A DNA stretch of 29,013 nt, from positions 1 to 29,013 of the forward strand of contig JAHHQS010000034.1 of assembly GCA_020026285.1 (NCBI GenBank), written 5' to 3'. Source of the stretch: Parabacteroides sp. (GTDB lineage: Bacteria > Bacteroidota > Bacteroidia > Bacteroidales > Tannerellaceae). Of the stretch, positions 8,064 to 16,726 are shown piece after piece. The notes beneath the pieces were generated by a model. It searched no databases. It was not told the origin of the DNA and saw only the letters and a list, made by a program, of their open reading frames with translations. Within the stretch, counting starts at the first letter, position 1. Every line of letters starts with the position of its first letter. The translations under genes were made by a program, and so were the position numbers.

Positions 8064-8100
8064 CCTTATATCTAATTTCTAAAAAAGTAAATTGTCCTAA

Positions 8101-8310
8101 TTACAAAGTATCTTTTATAAAATCGCTGTTCTTAAATGCTATAAGAACTTTTGTTGAATCAACCTGACTATCATCATCCATTGTTTTACCCTGAACATCA
8201 AGTGAACTATTCAATCCAAATTTATAACTATCGTTAGTTTGCTTTTTATCATCAAAAAACAAAGAATAAACTAGTATAACAGCAAAAAAAGATATTATTA
8301 ATGATTTCAT
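8101..8310 (-). CDS. Small membrane-anchored or secreted protein of unknown function
   Basis: I do not recognise this 69-aa protein. Residues ~4-19 (LIISFFAVILVYSLFF) are a hydrophobic segment suited to a membrane anchor or uncleaved signal. The rest is polar, with an acidic patch (MDDDSQVDSTK) and no Cys. Support for a real gene is a well-formed terminator with a T tract 37 nt after its stop, reading in its direction. No exact TAnnTTTG box was found upstream; TACGTTTT (minus strand, 8357-8364) is the nearest. It could be a species-specific small envelope protein. Confidence 0.5.
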   Translation of the reverse strand: MKSLIISFFAVILVYSLFFDDKKQTNDSYKFGLNSSLDVQGKTMDDDSQVDSTKVLIAFKNSDFIKDTL

Positions 8311-8489
8311 AAGCTGATCTATTTTAATTATTTCTTCTAATTGCTTAGATGTCTTTAAAACGTAAAATGATGCATGAATATTGTATTAAAAAAAGAGAAA
8401 AAGTGAAAATTTTTATTGGATAAGTTATACATATTTGTATATCAATTAATTATTTCAGAATACGCTTCTGTAAAAGTTTTCTTCATAGA

Positions 8490-8526
8490 AAAAAAGGATA
8501 CGGTTTTTACAAACCGCATCCTTTTT
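8490..8526 (-). terminator. Terminator of the nqr operon
   Basis: AAAAAGGAT-A-CGGTTT (from 8491) pairs with AAACCG-C-ATCCTTTTT (8511-8526): a long GC-containing stem with one mismatch and a 4-nt loop, T-rich on the minus-strand exit side. It is 25 nt past the nqrF stop. Confidence 0.88.
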
Positions 8527-8550
8527 ATGTAACATAAAATATCAATTTTT

Positions 8551-9840
8551 TTAACCACCAAAGTTATCAAAATGCAACATTTCCATTGGAACGCCCAAAT
8601 TGTCAAGCATATTTTCAACAGCTTTTGACATAGGACCAGGACCACACATGTAGTATTCAATATCTTCAGGAGCTTCATGATCTTTCAAGTAAGTTTCATA
8701 AATTACCTGATGAACAAAACCTGCAGTATACTTAACACCTGCAGCATCAGCTGCTGGATCAGGACGGTCAAGAGCCAAATGGAATGTGAAATTAGGGAAT
8801 TCTTTTTCCATCTGCAAGAAATCCTGTAAGTAGAATACTTCATTCAAAGCACGAGCACCATAGAAGTAAGACATCTTACGATCTGTAGTCTTCAATGTCT
8901 TCATCATATGCATGATCTGAGCACGCAATGGAGCCATACCGGCACCACCACCGACCCACATCATTTCACGCTTAGAGTCGAAGATTGGGTGGAAGTCACC
9001 ATAAGGACCACTCATGATAACCTTATCACCTGGTTTCAATGTAAAGATATAAGAAGAAGCGATACCTGGCATAACATCCTGGAAGCCAACCTGTGGTCTT
9101 GGCTTGAACGGAGGAGTGGCAATACGTACTGTCAACATGATACGATCACCTTCTGCCGGATAGTTAGCCATAGAATAAGCACGGATAGTTGGTTCATCGT
9201 TCTTACATTTCAAACCGAACAAACCAAACTTCTGCCATGCTGGCAAATATTCATCACCGATAAGACTCTTATCGATATCCTTATCATAATCCATTGAATA
9301 TGCAGGAATCTTGATCTGTGCATAAGAACCTGGGATAAAATCCATGTGTTCACCTTTAGGCAACTGAACGATAAATTCCTTGATAAAAGTAGCAACGTTC
9401 TTGTTTGAGATAACTTCGCATTCCCATTCTTTAACACCAAGAACTTCATCTGGAACTTTCACCTGCATATCTTCTTTCACTTTGCACTGACAAGCCAAAC
9501 GCCAGTGTTCCTGCTGCTGTTTACGAGAGAAAAAGCCCTTTTCAGTAGGAAGGATTTCACCACCACCTTCAAGAACCTGAGCACGACACTGACCGCATTT
9601 ACCGCCACCACCACAAGCAGAAGACAAGAAAACGCCACCACTCTGTAATGCTCCTAACAGAGTTCCTCCAATTGGAGTTTCAATTTCTTTTTCTCCGTTA
9701 TTAACCTTCAGTGTAACATTTCCTGAAGGAACCAATTTTGCTTTTGCGAATAACAAAGCACCTACCAGAATCATTGTAACGATAAGGAATACAACAGCAC
9801 TGGCAATGATTGTAAGTCCGCCTGACATTAATAAAGTCAT
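8551..9840 (-). CDS. nqrF: Na+-translocating NADH:quinone reductase subunit F
   Basis: Entry point of electrons into the NQR sodium pump: oxidises NADH with FAD and passes electrons through a 2Fe-2S cluster. One N-terminal membrane helix (~9-33) anchors it. The ferredoxin domain has Cys76, Cys82, Cys85 and Cys117 (C-x5-C-x2-C-x31-C). The reductase domain has RAYSMAN (220-226) for FAD, GGGAGMAPLRAQI (297 on) and YYMCGPGPM (396-404) for NADH, and it ends in the characteristic MLHFDNFGG. Length (429 aa) is normal. Last gene of the six-gene operon, followed by a terminator. MTLLMSG could also start at Met5. Confidence 0.97.
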   Translation of the reverse strand: MTLLMSGGLTIIASAVVFLIVTMILVGALLFAKAKLVPSGNVTLKVNNGEKEIETPIGGTLLGALQSGGVFLSSACGGGGKCGQCRAQVLEGGGEILPTEKGFFSRKQQQEHWRLACQCKVKEDMQVKVPDEVLGVKEWECEVISNKNVATFIKEFIVQLPKGEHMDFIPGSYAQIKIPAYSMDYDKDIDKSLIGDEYLPAWQKFGLFGLKCKNDEPTIRAYSMANYPAEGDRIMLTVRIATPPFKPRPQVGFQDVMPGIASSYIFTLKPGDKVIMSGPYGDFHPIFDSKREMMWVGGGAGMAPLRAQIMHMMKTLKTTDRKMSYFYGARALNEVFYLQDFLQMEKEFPNFTFHLALDRPDPAADAAGVKYTAGFVHQVIYETYLKDHEAPEDIEYYMCGPGPMSKAVENMLDNLGVPMEMLHFDNFGG

Positions 9841-9871
9841 ATCTTAATTAATTTCTTTAATGCGTTAATAC

Positions 9872-10489
9872 TTAAATCTTCAAACCAGAGAAGCACATGA
9901 ATGCCATACCCATCAAACCAGTAATGATAAAGGTAATACCTAAACCTTTCAATGGTTTTGGAACATCAGAATATGCCAATTTTTCACGAATTGCAGCCAT
10001 ACCTACAATAGCCAACATCCAGCCAATACCTGAACCTAAACCATAGATAGTAGCTACACCCACGTTTGAAAAATCTCTCTGCTGCATGAACAATGAACCA
10101 CCTAAAATAGCACAGTTTACAGCGATCAAAGGCAAGAAAATACCTAATGAAGAGTAAAGTGCCGGTGCAAATTTTTCAATCACCATTTCAACCAACTGTA
10201 CGAAAGATGCAATAATTGCGATGAAAAGGATAAATGCAAGGAAGCTCAAATTTACATCAGCAAATTCAGGGCCTAACCAAGACAAAGCACCTTCTTTCAA
10301 TACATAGTTTTCAAGCATATAGTTGATTGGTAGAGTACAAACCAAAACGAATGTTACCGCAATACCCAAGCCCATCGCAGTCTTCACGTTTTTGGAAACA
10401 GCCAAGAAAGAACACATACCCAAATAGTATGCGAAAATCATGTTGTCAACAAAAATTGAGCGGACAAACGTACTTAATAATTCTTCCAT
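9872..10489 (-). CDS. nqrE: Na+-translocating NADH:quinone reductase subunit E
   Basis: A 205-aa integral membrane protein with about six helices. Together with its paralogue NqrD it forms a half-to-half inverted pair in the pump core. Cys26 (YYLGMCSFLAVSKN) and Cys126 (IAVNCAILGG) are the conserved residues which, with two from NqrD, hold an intramembrane iron centre in known NQR structures. Starts 26 nt after nqrD. RnfA is the related protein in Rnf complexes, but the presence of NqrA and NqrF identifies this as NQR. Confidence 0.96.
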   Translation of the reverse strand: MEELLSTFVRSIFVDNMIFAYYLGMCSFLAVSKNVKTAMGLGIAVTFVLVCTLPINYMLENYVLKEGALSWLGPEFADVNLSFLAFILFIAIIASFVQLVEMVIEKFAPALYSSLGIFLPLIAVNCAILGGSLFMQQRDFSNVGVATIYGLGSGIGWMLAIVGMAAIREKLAYSDVPKPLKGLGITFIITGLMGMAFMCFSGLKI

Positions 10490-10515
10490 TCTTTTCTTTA
10501 TTTATAATGGTTATA

Positions 10516-11145
10516 TTAGTTTTCCTGAAGTTCCTTGTTACGTGAACGATGAACCCAAATTATCACTGCTATGACGATCAATGCCATTGGAGGCAAAATC
10601 ATCAGACCGTTATTTACATATCCCCAATCGTAGAATACCTGTGGAATAACCTGAATACCGAACAATGTTCCTGAACCCAATAATTCACGGAAGAAACCTA
10701 CGATAACAAGAATAATAGCATAACCAAGACCATTTCCCAGACCATCCAGGAATGATTCCCAAGGGCCGTTACCCAAAGCAAACGCTTCCAAACGTCCCAT
10801 CAAAATACAGTTGGTAATAATCAAACCGACAAATACAGACAACTGTTTATTTACATCGTAAGCATATGCTTTCAAAACTTCACTAGCAATTGTTACCAAA
10901 GCAGCAACAACAACCAGCTGAACGATAATACGAATTCGGTTAGGAATAGTATTACGCATTAATGATATAATTACGTTGGCGAAAGCAACAACAGCAGTAA
11001 CAGCAATACCCATTACTAACGCTGGTTCCAGCTTTGATGTTACACCTAAAGCTGAACAAATACCCAACATCTGGATAATAACCGGGTTGTTCACACTCAA
11101 TGGGCCAACAAGAACTTCTTTATTTTTCTTAGATAATAATCCCAT
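10516..11145 (-). CDS. nqrD: Na+-translocating NADH:quinone reductase subunit D
   Basis: A 209-aa, six-helix membrane subunit, paralogous to NqrE (compare QMLGICSALGVTSKLE with the NqrE equivalent). Cys30 and Cys113 (LIITNCILMG) correspond to the iron-centre ligands. It helps form the route for electrons from NqrF to NqrC and B and takes part in coupling to Na+ movement. Separated from nqrC by 9 nt. Confidence 0.96.
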   Translation of the reverse strand: MGLLSKKNKEVLVGPLSVNNPVIIQMLGICSALGVTSKLEPALVMGIAVTAVVAFANVIISLMRNTIPNRIRIIVQLVVVAALVTIASEVLKAYAYDVNKQLSVFVGLIITNCILMGRLEAFALGNGPWESFLDGLGNGLGYAIILVIVGFFRELLGSGTLFGIQVIPQVFYDWGYVNNGLMILPPMALIVIAVIIWVHRSRNKELQEN

Positions 11146-11154
11146 CTTCTAATT

Positions 11155-11847
11155 TTATTTTGAAGTTAAAAATTTCTCGTAACCTTTCAAGCTGTCGAAA
11201 AGCATTTTGCTTACACCCTGACTAGTGATAGTACCACCTGAGATACCATCCACATAATCCTGACCGTCAGCTGTCTTACCCGGTTTTACAACCGCGATAG
11301 ACTTAAAGTTACCACCTTTAAACAACTGCTTTCCTGAGAAAGGTTTGCTAAAATTAGGTTTTGTAATTTCTGCACCCAAACCCGGAGTTTCACCTTGGTG
11401 ACTGAAGTCTGCACCAAATACAGTATTCTTGTCATCGTTTACAGAAATGTAGCCCCAAAGCGGACCCCACAAACCTGCACCATTCAATGCCATGATATAT
11501 TTAGTCTGACCATCAACATTTGCAACAAATACTGGAGAAGCATTTTCCACTCCGCCAACAAATGCATCACCTTCAACTTTTTCTCCGTTTGCATTAACCA
11601 AGAAAGCTTCTTTGATTAACTCTGTATATTTAGCTTCTGCTTCATTTGCTGAAACCTGTACATTAATAGAACGTAAGATCTGCTGACGTTTGTCGTTATC
11701 TTCATTCTGTTTCTGTGTTGAACGTAATGATTGAGAAGTGAAAGCCAAAACAACTGCCACCAAAACAACCATCACAGCTGCATAAATAATTGTATATGCA
11801 TTACTATCTCTGTTCAAGCCTTTCTTAGCTTCTAATTCTGTAGCCAT
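11155..11847 (-). CDS. nqrC: Na+-translocating NADH:quinone reductase subunit C (covalent FMN)
   Basis: Has one N-terminal membrane helix (~18-38) and a periplasm-facing FMN domain. The flavinylation motif DGISGGT (200-206) followed by ITS ends in Thr206, the expected FMN acceptor for the flavin transferase ApbE. GLWGPLWGYISV (125-136) and GETPGLGAEI (152-161) are strong family signatures. The 230-aa length is slightly shorter than the ~257 aa of Vibrio NqrC. Gaps of 8-9 nt on both sides put it firmly in the operon. No apbE gene is in the window, so it must lie elsewhere. Confidence 0.96.
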   Translation of the reverse strand: MATELEAKKGLNRDSNAYTIIYAAVMVVLVAVVLAFTSQSLRSTQKQNEDNDKRQQILRSINVQVSANEAEAKYTELIKEAFLVNANGEKVEGDAFVGGVENASPVFVANVDGQTKYIMALNGAGLWGPLWGYISVNDDKNTVFGADFSHQGETPGLGAEITKPNFSKPFSGKQLFKGGNFKSIAVVKPGKTADGQDYVDGISGGTITSQGVSKMLFDSLKGYEKFLTSK

Positions 11848-11855
11848 ATTCCTTA

Positions 11856-13064
11856 TTATTTATTCAATTTAACACGGTTAATACGACGATTAATGTTTGC
11901 TTCAACAACATAGTAGTCGATTAACGGAGCAAATACGTTCATTAATAGAATAGCTAACATCATACCTTCTGGATAACCAGGATTCAATACACGAATGATA
12001 ATAGCCATGGCACCAACCAAGAAACCATAGATATATTTACCGGTTTCTGTACGAGCTGATGTTACTGGATCTGTTGCCATAAATACTGCACCAAATGCGA
12101 AGCCTCCCAAGAATAGATGATCAATTGGAGATACAGTCATAACTACAGTTGTTCCGATCATATTGAAGATAGCTGTCATTACTGCACCACCCACAAATAC
12201 AGAACCCATAGTCTTCCAGCTTGCGATACCTGTTACCAATAAAATAACAGCACCGATCAAGATTGCCAGAACTGATGTCTCACCTATTGAACCAGGAATA
12301 AATCCCAAGAAATAATCCATAGTTGAGATCGGATTGCCTAATGTATCAACAACATTAAAATTACCAATCAATTCTTTACCTGCGATTGCAATTTGTCCAA
12401 GTGGTGTTGCTCCTGAAAATCCGTCAACTACCTGACCTGCACCAATACCAAATGTATCAGCTGTACGAACAAACACCTGATCTCCAGACATTGCAGCCGG
12501 ATATGCAAAGAACAAGAAACAACGAGTTACCAAAGCAACGTTGAAAATATTGTAACCTGTACCACCAAATACTTCTTTTGCGAAAATAACAGCAAAAGCT
12601 GTTGCAACAGCAATCATCCATAATGGAGTATCAACAGGCACGATCATAGGAATCAAGATACCAGAAACCAAGAAACCTTCCTGAATTTCTTCTTTTTTCC
12701 ATTGTGCAACTGCAAATTCAATACCTAGACCAACTACATAAGAAACGATAATCTTAGGTAATACTGCTAGGAAACCGTAAATAAAAGTCATACAGAAACC
12801 CGGATCTGCATTCACAGCCAGATTATGCTGATAACCGACGTTATACATACCAAATAACAAAGCTGGTAACAACGCAAGAATAACTACAGTCATTGTACGC
12901 TTTGAATCGATACTGTCATGAATATGTACGCCTGACTTAGATGTAGTATTCGGAACAAACAAGAATGTTTCGAATCCATCAAATACAGAACGGAACATCG
13001 CCAGCTTACCACCTTCCTCAAAGTTCGGTTTAATCTTGTCGAGATAATTCCTTAACGCTTTCAA
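11856..13064 (-). CDS. nqrB: Na+-translocating NADH:quinone reductase subunit B (covalent FMN)
   Basis: Main membrane subunit (402 aa, about ten helices), which carries one covalent FMN and, in known complexes, riboflavin, and forms the sodium channel. The FMN motif is DGFSGAT (214-220) with Thr220 as acceptor. The long cytosolic N-terminus (1-55) precedes the first helix, and FGGTGYNIFNVALVTRCFLF (166-185) and MATDPVTSARTETGKYIYG are family landmarks. Starts 21 nt after nqrA. Confidence 0.97.
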   Translation of the reverse strand: MKALRNYLDKIKPNFEEGGKLAMFRSVFDGFETFLFVPNTTSKSGVHIHDSIDSKRTMTVVILALLPALLFGMYNVGYQHNLAVNADPGFCMTFIYGFLAVLPKIIVSYVVGLGIEFAVAQWKKEEIQEGFLVSGILIPMIVPVDTPLWMIAVATAFAVIFAKEVFGGTGYNIFNVALVTRCFLFFAYPAAMSGDQVFVRTADTFGIGAGQVVDGFSGATPLGQIAIAGKELIGNFNVVDTLGNPISTMDYFLGFIPGSIGETSVLAILIGAVILLVTGIASWKTMGSVFVGGAVMTAIFNMIGTTVVMTVSPIDHLFLGGFAFGAVFMATDPVTSARTETGKYIYGFLVGAMAIIIRVLNPGYPEGMMLAILLMNVFAPLIDYYVVEANINRRINRVKLNK

Positions 13065-13085
13065 TGTTTTATAATTTTAATGTTA

Positions 13086-14432
13086 TTAATTCATTTCTTT
13101 ATACAACAGGTTCAAGCCATTTCTAACGATCTGCTGTAATTCAATTTTTGATGTATCAACAAATTCACAAAGAGCAAAATCTTCTGGTGCTACTTCGTAG
13201 ATACCAAGATTTTCCATTTTGTCAATATCAAATGTTATGATTGCTTTCAATAAATATTCCGGCATGATATCCATAGGGAATACTTTGTCGTATTCATTAG
13301 ACATAATCATAGCTCTCTTTCCACCTTTAATACGAGCGTCAAGAACATATTCTTTATTTTTGCCGATCAACCATGTCAAGTATGAATGACTTGTACTATA
13401 TTTACCAAAACCAGGAACAGCCCAGCCAAACAATTCATTCACGTCATCACCTTCTGGAATAACTGTTACCTGACAGTCATATGCTCCCAGATAAGAGTCC
13501 ATATTAACTTTTGTTCCAGTTAAAACGTTACCACTAATCAGACGTAGATGTTCATTAGCTTTCAGTTTGCCACTCAGAATACTTTCAATTGTACAACCAG
13601 AAAGAACTTTCACGAAACCTTGCTGAGATGTTTCAGAACCAGTAACTGCAACCAAGCGAGTAAAATCTGCAATACCCTTGTTGAACAGACGTCCCATTAA
13701 AATAACGTCAGTAGCATTCACTGTCCAAACTACTTCACCTTTGTTAACTGGCTTGATATGATTAATTTGAACGCCAACATTACCTGCTGGATGAGGACCT
13801 TCAAATTCAACTGTCTCAACACCACTAACTTTTACTAAAGAACCTTTCTTCAAGCCCACATAGACTTTACCGGCTGTCAATTTCGTCAAAGCAGTCAAAC
13901 CAGCCTGCAAATCTTCTTCCTGACCTCTTACCAAAAAGTCGAAGTTAGGAGCTAGAGGAGCTGAATTAAAAGCAGTAACAAAAATGTCACGAGGTGAATC
14001 ACTAGGAGAAGCAACAATGTCGTAAGGACGTTGTTTAATAAAAGGCCACATACCTGCATTTAAAAGTGTTTCCTTTACTTCTTCCGCTTTAAGTGAAGCT
14101 ACATTTTTTTTGCCGAAATCTTCGAACTCATTCTGAGCGTCAGGTGTTACAACAATACTCAACACTTTACGCTTAGCTCCACGATTTACAGCAGCTACTT
14201 CACCACTCACTGGTGAAACGAACTTGATCTCGGGGCGGTTCTTATCAATCATCAATGCAGAACCGGCTTTGACTTTATCACCTGGGCGCACAACAACCTT
14301 CGGTACAATGCCTGTATAATAATCAGGAACGATAGCATAAGTCGCACTCTTTCCTGCAGTTAGCATAGTTTCCGGAGCTTTACCCTTCAGATTAATGTCT
14401 AAACCCTTTTTAATCGTAATCACATTTGCCAT
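13086..14432 (-). CDS. nqrA: Na+-translocating NADH:quinone reductase subunit A
   Basis: Cytosolic quinone-interacting subunit without covalent cofactors; 448 aa from the chosen start. The N-terminus (MANVITIKKGLDINLKGKA) is the family's usual opening. PGDKVKAGSALMIDKNRPEIKFVSPVSGEV (about 61-90) is a biotinyl-lipoyl-like beta hammerhead, as also seen in RnfC. GPHPAGNVGVQINHI and SGNVLTG are further NqrA signatures. A longer frame begins at 14468, but the TACTTTTG -7 box occupies 14466-14473, so that Met would be outside the transcript; the Met at 14432 is right. First gene of the operon. Confidence 0.96.
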   Translation of the reverse strand: MANVITIKKGLDINLKGKAPETMLTAGKSATYAIVPDYYTGIVPKVVVRPGDKVKAGSALMIDKNRPEIKFVSPVSGEVAAVNRGAKRKVLSIVVTPDAQNEFEDFGKKNVASLKAEEVKETLLNAGMWPFIKQRPYDIVASPSDSPRDIFVTAFNSAPLAPNFDFLVRGQEEDLQAGLTALTKLTAGKVYVGLKKGSLVKVSGVETVEFEGPHPAGNVGVQINHIKPVNKGEVVWTVNATDVILMGRLFNKGIADFTRLVAVTGSETSQQGFVKVLSGCTIESILSGKLKANEHLRLISGNVLTGTKVNMDSYLGAYDCQVTVIPEGDDVNELFGWAVPGFGKYSTSHSYLTWLIGKNKEYVLDARIKGGKRAMIMSNEYDKVFPMDIMPEYLLKAIITFDIDKMENLGIYEVAPEDFALCEFVDTSKIELQQIVRNGLNLLYKEMN

Positions 14433-14465
14433 GATATAACTAAAATTGTTTAATGTAATTTTGTG

Positions 14466-14473
14466 CAAAAGTA
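14466..14473 (-). promoter_or_regulatory. -7 box of the nqr operon
   Basis: Minus strand TACTTTTG matches TAnnTTTG, placing the transcript start near 14459, about 27 nt before the nqrA ATG. The -33 region has no exact TTTG. Confidence 0.65.
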
Positions 14474-14563
14474 ACTATTTTTTCATGTTTTTCAGCACAT
14501 TTTACCGATTAATTACAGAAAAATATCTCTATTAAAAAGAAGTACCCTTTTATATCAATTGTA

Positions 14564-15049
14564 TCAGAGAGTTATATCCTCTTTTTCAACCTCACATTGA
14601 GTAAAAAACATTTCTTTTTCTGCTTTATCCCTTGGAAAAGTAAAATAAGTACAAAGAGCTTCTGTACAGATTTCTTTTTCGGAATTATAAATTACAGCTT
14701 TAATAATAACTATATTCCGTTTTTGTTCTTCAATTGAAGCTCTGATCTCTAATTGCGGATCTTTTACTGAAATAGATTTACGGTAACGTGTTTCCATTTT
14801 GGAAGTTACTCCTGCTGTTTGAAGTTTGCGAATAATTACCCATCCACAAATTTCGTCCAACAAAACAGCTTGTATTCCTCCATGAAGTGTATTCAGCCAA
14901 CCCTGATATTCTTCTCTTGGCTTCCAGAAACAGACCAATTCATCACCATCTTCATAAAATTCCATTTTCACACCGAACTTATTATCCGGTGCACAGCCAA
15001 AACAATTATATCCTTTGAGGTTTTTCCATGGATTTATTATCTTTTTCAT
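14564..15049 (-). CDS. Hotdog-fold thioesterase, PaaI family
   Basis: Probable acyl-CoA (or acyl-ACP) thioesterase, 161 aa. The hotdog signature is LHGGIQAVLLDEICGW (55-70): His56-Gly-Gly and Asp65 on the central helix, where family members place the catalytic acidic residue. The N-terminal CFGCAPDNKFGVKMEF (16-31) is typical of this PaaI-like subgroup. Substrate cannot be told from sequence. The reading frame is open further upstream to 15154, but that stretch is AT-rich and non-conserved-looking; MKKIINPWKNLKGYNCFGC at 15049 is the natural start. It is cut off from the his operon by a strong terminator, so it needs its own promoter, which I could not identify convincingly (TAAATTTA, minus strand 15088-15095, is the nearest match). 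Confidence 0.85.
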   Translation of the reverse strand: MKKIINPWKNLKGYNCFGCAPDNKFGVKMEFYEDGDELVCFWKPREEYQGWLNTLHGGIQAVLLDEICGWVIIRKLQTAGVTSKMETRYRKSISVKDPQLEIRASIEEQKRNIVIIKAVIYNSEKEICTEALCTYFTFPRDKAEKEMFFTQCEVEKEDITL

Positions 15050-15051
15050 AT

Positions 15052-15133
15052 AATTCTTGCTTAAACCAACTAAAATATAGTTTGACGTAAATTTAATAAC
15101 TTTTTCTTTATTTTTAACTATTAAGCAAGAATT
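15052..15133. repeat. Perfect 13-bp inverted repeat upstream of the thioesterase
   Basis: AATTCTTGCTTAA (15052-15064) and its exact reverse complement TTAAGCAAGAATT (15121-15133) are separated by 56 nt. The gene-proximal arm abuts the start codon region of the thioesterase; the other lies next to the T tract of the his terminator. It could be a regulatory hairpin in the 5' leader or a pair of protein-binding sites. Confidence 0.6.
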
Positions 15134-15137
15134 TATC

Positions 15138-15186
15138 AAAAAAAAATTCATCAAGGGTCAATTGTATAAAAATTCCCTTGATGAAT
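15138..15186 (-). terminator. Terminator of the his operon
   Basis: ATTCATCAAGGG (15146-15157) and CCCTTGATGAAT (15175-15186) form a perfect 12-bp stem with a 17-nt loop, followed on the minus strand by TTTTTTTT (15138-15145). It begins 6 nt after the lipoprotein stop. Confidence 0.92.
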
Positions 15187-15191
15187 CATTT

Positions 15192-15590
15192 TCAAAACTT
15201 TTTAAAATAGTATCTTTTCCCCTGACATTCGAGGATTAATTCTTTATTTCCTACCTTTTCAACGATAAAATCGCGCTTTGTTTCAGTCCAATCAGTATAA
15301 ATCAGAAAATTCTTTACAGGACGTGGGTCGGATATTAATTCTAATGATAATTTATCATCATCATAATAATTGAATCCTAACTGATGAATATAGACGTCTT
15401 CTCCTGGTTTATAAATCTGATATTGAAAAAGACTTGTTTGAAAATTATACCAAACAGTATCCACTACAGAAACATCTCCATTTGATTCAATTCTGTTCAA
15501 CTGCCATTTACCTTCCAAATCGGTATTCATCTTATTGCATCCGCTCAATATGTATAAAGCGCAAACAATTACCCCAATCCATTTCTTCAT
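15192..15590 (-). CDS. Lipocalin-like lipoprotein at the end of the his operon
   Basis: A 132-aa lipoprotein: MKKWIGVIVCALYILSGC is a type II signal with Cys18 as the lipid-modified residue. The mature part resembles small Bacteroidales lipocalin-like proteins: it opens with LEGKWQLNRIE, the usual 'L.G.W.l..i' first strand, and is beta-rich to the end (KELILECQGKRYYFKKF). Ligand and role are unknown. It starts 3 nt after the hisB stop and is closed by a strong terminator, so it is very probably co-transcribed with the histidine genes, though it has no obvious link to histidine synthesis. I cannot assign a named family with certainty. Confidence 0.8.
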   Translation of the reverse strand: MKKWIGVIVCALYILSGCNKMNTDLEGKWQLNRIESNGDVSVVDTVWYNFQTSLFQYQIYKPGEDVYIHQLGFNYYDDDKLSLELISDPRPVKNFLIYTDWTETKRDFIVEKVGNKELILECQGKRYYFKKF

Positions 15591-15593
15591 ACT

Positions 15594-16724
15594 CTAAATT
15601 ATTCCTTTAGTACTTGGTAGATTATAATGATAAATATCCCTTCGCACCGCCATTTTGATTGATCGGGCCAATGCCTTGAATATTCCTTCTATCTTATGAT
15701 GTTCATTTGTCCCTTCGGCTTTGATATTCAGATTCATCTTTGCTGCATCACTCAGGCTCTTAAAGAAATGAAGGAACATTTCAGTAGGCATATCTCCCAC
15801 TTTTTCTCTATGGAATTCGGCATCCCATACCAGCCACGGACGACCACCGAAATCCAGTGCCACACTGCATAGACAATCGTCCATAGGCAATGTGTAACCA
15901 TAACGTTCTATTCCTCGTTTACTGCCAAGAGCTTTCAACAAAGCTTCCCCTAAAGCAATAGCCGTATCTTCTATTGTATGATGTTCATCAACGTTCAAAT
16001 CACCTTTCACCTGGATTGTCAGATCCATTCCGGAATGTTTTCCTATTTGATCAAGCATATGATCAAAGAAACCCAAACCGGTAGAAACATGAGTCTCACC
16101 TCTTCCATCAAGGTTCAAAGATACAAAAATATCTGTTTCTTTGGTTACTCGTTTAATTTCAGCTGTTCTTTCTCCAGCAAAAAGGAATTCAGAAATCTTA
16201 TCCCAGTCGTTTGTAATTAAAACCGGATTCAGATTAGCCTGCTCAGCCAGAAGTTTCTCGTTCGATTCGTTGTTTTCCTGCAACCAGATACCTTTTGCAC
16301 CCAGATTACAGGCTAGTTCCATGTCTGTGAGTCGGTCTCCTATAACATAGCTGTTTTCAAGATCATATTCATCCGACATATATTTACCCATCATTCCAGT
16401 ACGAGGTTTACGATTCGGAGAATTATCCTCCGGAAAAGAACGGTCAATCAGAATATCATCAAAAACAACGCCTTCACCGGCCAAAGTCTTCAACATTAAA
16501 TTATGAGCAGGCCAGAATGTCTCTTCCGGAAAAGAAGCTGTACCCAGTCCGTCCTGATTAGAAACCATAACAAATTCAAAATCCAACTGCTTGCGAATGA
16601 AGAACAAGTTTCTCATCACTTTTGGATAAAACTCAAGTTTATCCAGACTGTCTAGCTGATAATCGATTGGCGGTTCAATCACCAAAGTTCCATCTCTATC
16701 GATAAAAAGGGCTCTTTTCTTCAT
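15594..16724 (-). CDS. hisB: Bifunctional histidinol-phosphatase / imidazoleglycerol-phosphate dehydratase
   Basis: Catalyses two steps of histidine synthesis: dehydration of imidazoleglycerol phosphate and dephosphorylation of histidinol phosphate. The HAD domain (1 to ~165) has DRDGT with Asp9 and Asp11, and [12 protein letters not shown] near 127-138. The dehydratase domain (~185-376) has the metal-binding motifs [14 protein letters not shown] (219-232), DEHHTIEDT (246-254) and NEHHKIEG (340-347). Total 376 aa from Met at 16724. An upstream Met at 16805 would extend far into hisC and is rejected. The Cys/His zinc loop of the E. coli phosphatase domain is absent: the equivalent stretch reads [13 protein letters not shown]. 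Gap to hisC is 2 nt. Confidence 0.95.
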   Translation of the reverse strand: MKKRALFIDRDGTLVIEPPIDYQLDSLDKLEFYPKVMRNLFFIRKQLDFEFVMVSNQDGLGTASFPEETFWPAHNLMLKTLAGEGVVFDDILIDRSFPEDNSPNRKPRTGMMGKYMSDEYDLENSYVIGDRLTDMELACNLGAKGIWLQENNESNEKLLAEQANLNPVLITNDWDKISEFLFAGERTAEIKRVTKETDIFVSLNLDGRGETHVSTGLGFFDHMLDQIGKHSGMDLTIQVKGDLNVDEHHTIEDTAIALGEALLKALGSKRGIERYGYTLPMDDCLCSVALDFGGRPWLVWDAEFHREKVGDMPTEMFLHFFKSLSDAAKMNLNIKAEGTNEHHKIEGIFKALARSIKMAVRRDIYHYNLPSTKGII

Positions 16725-16726
16725 TA

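Noticed and set aside
14433..14468. N-terminal extension of nqrA to Met at 14468
   Set aside because: The codons overlap the -7 box, so they would not be transcribed; the family N-terminus begins at MANVITIKK.
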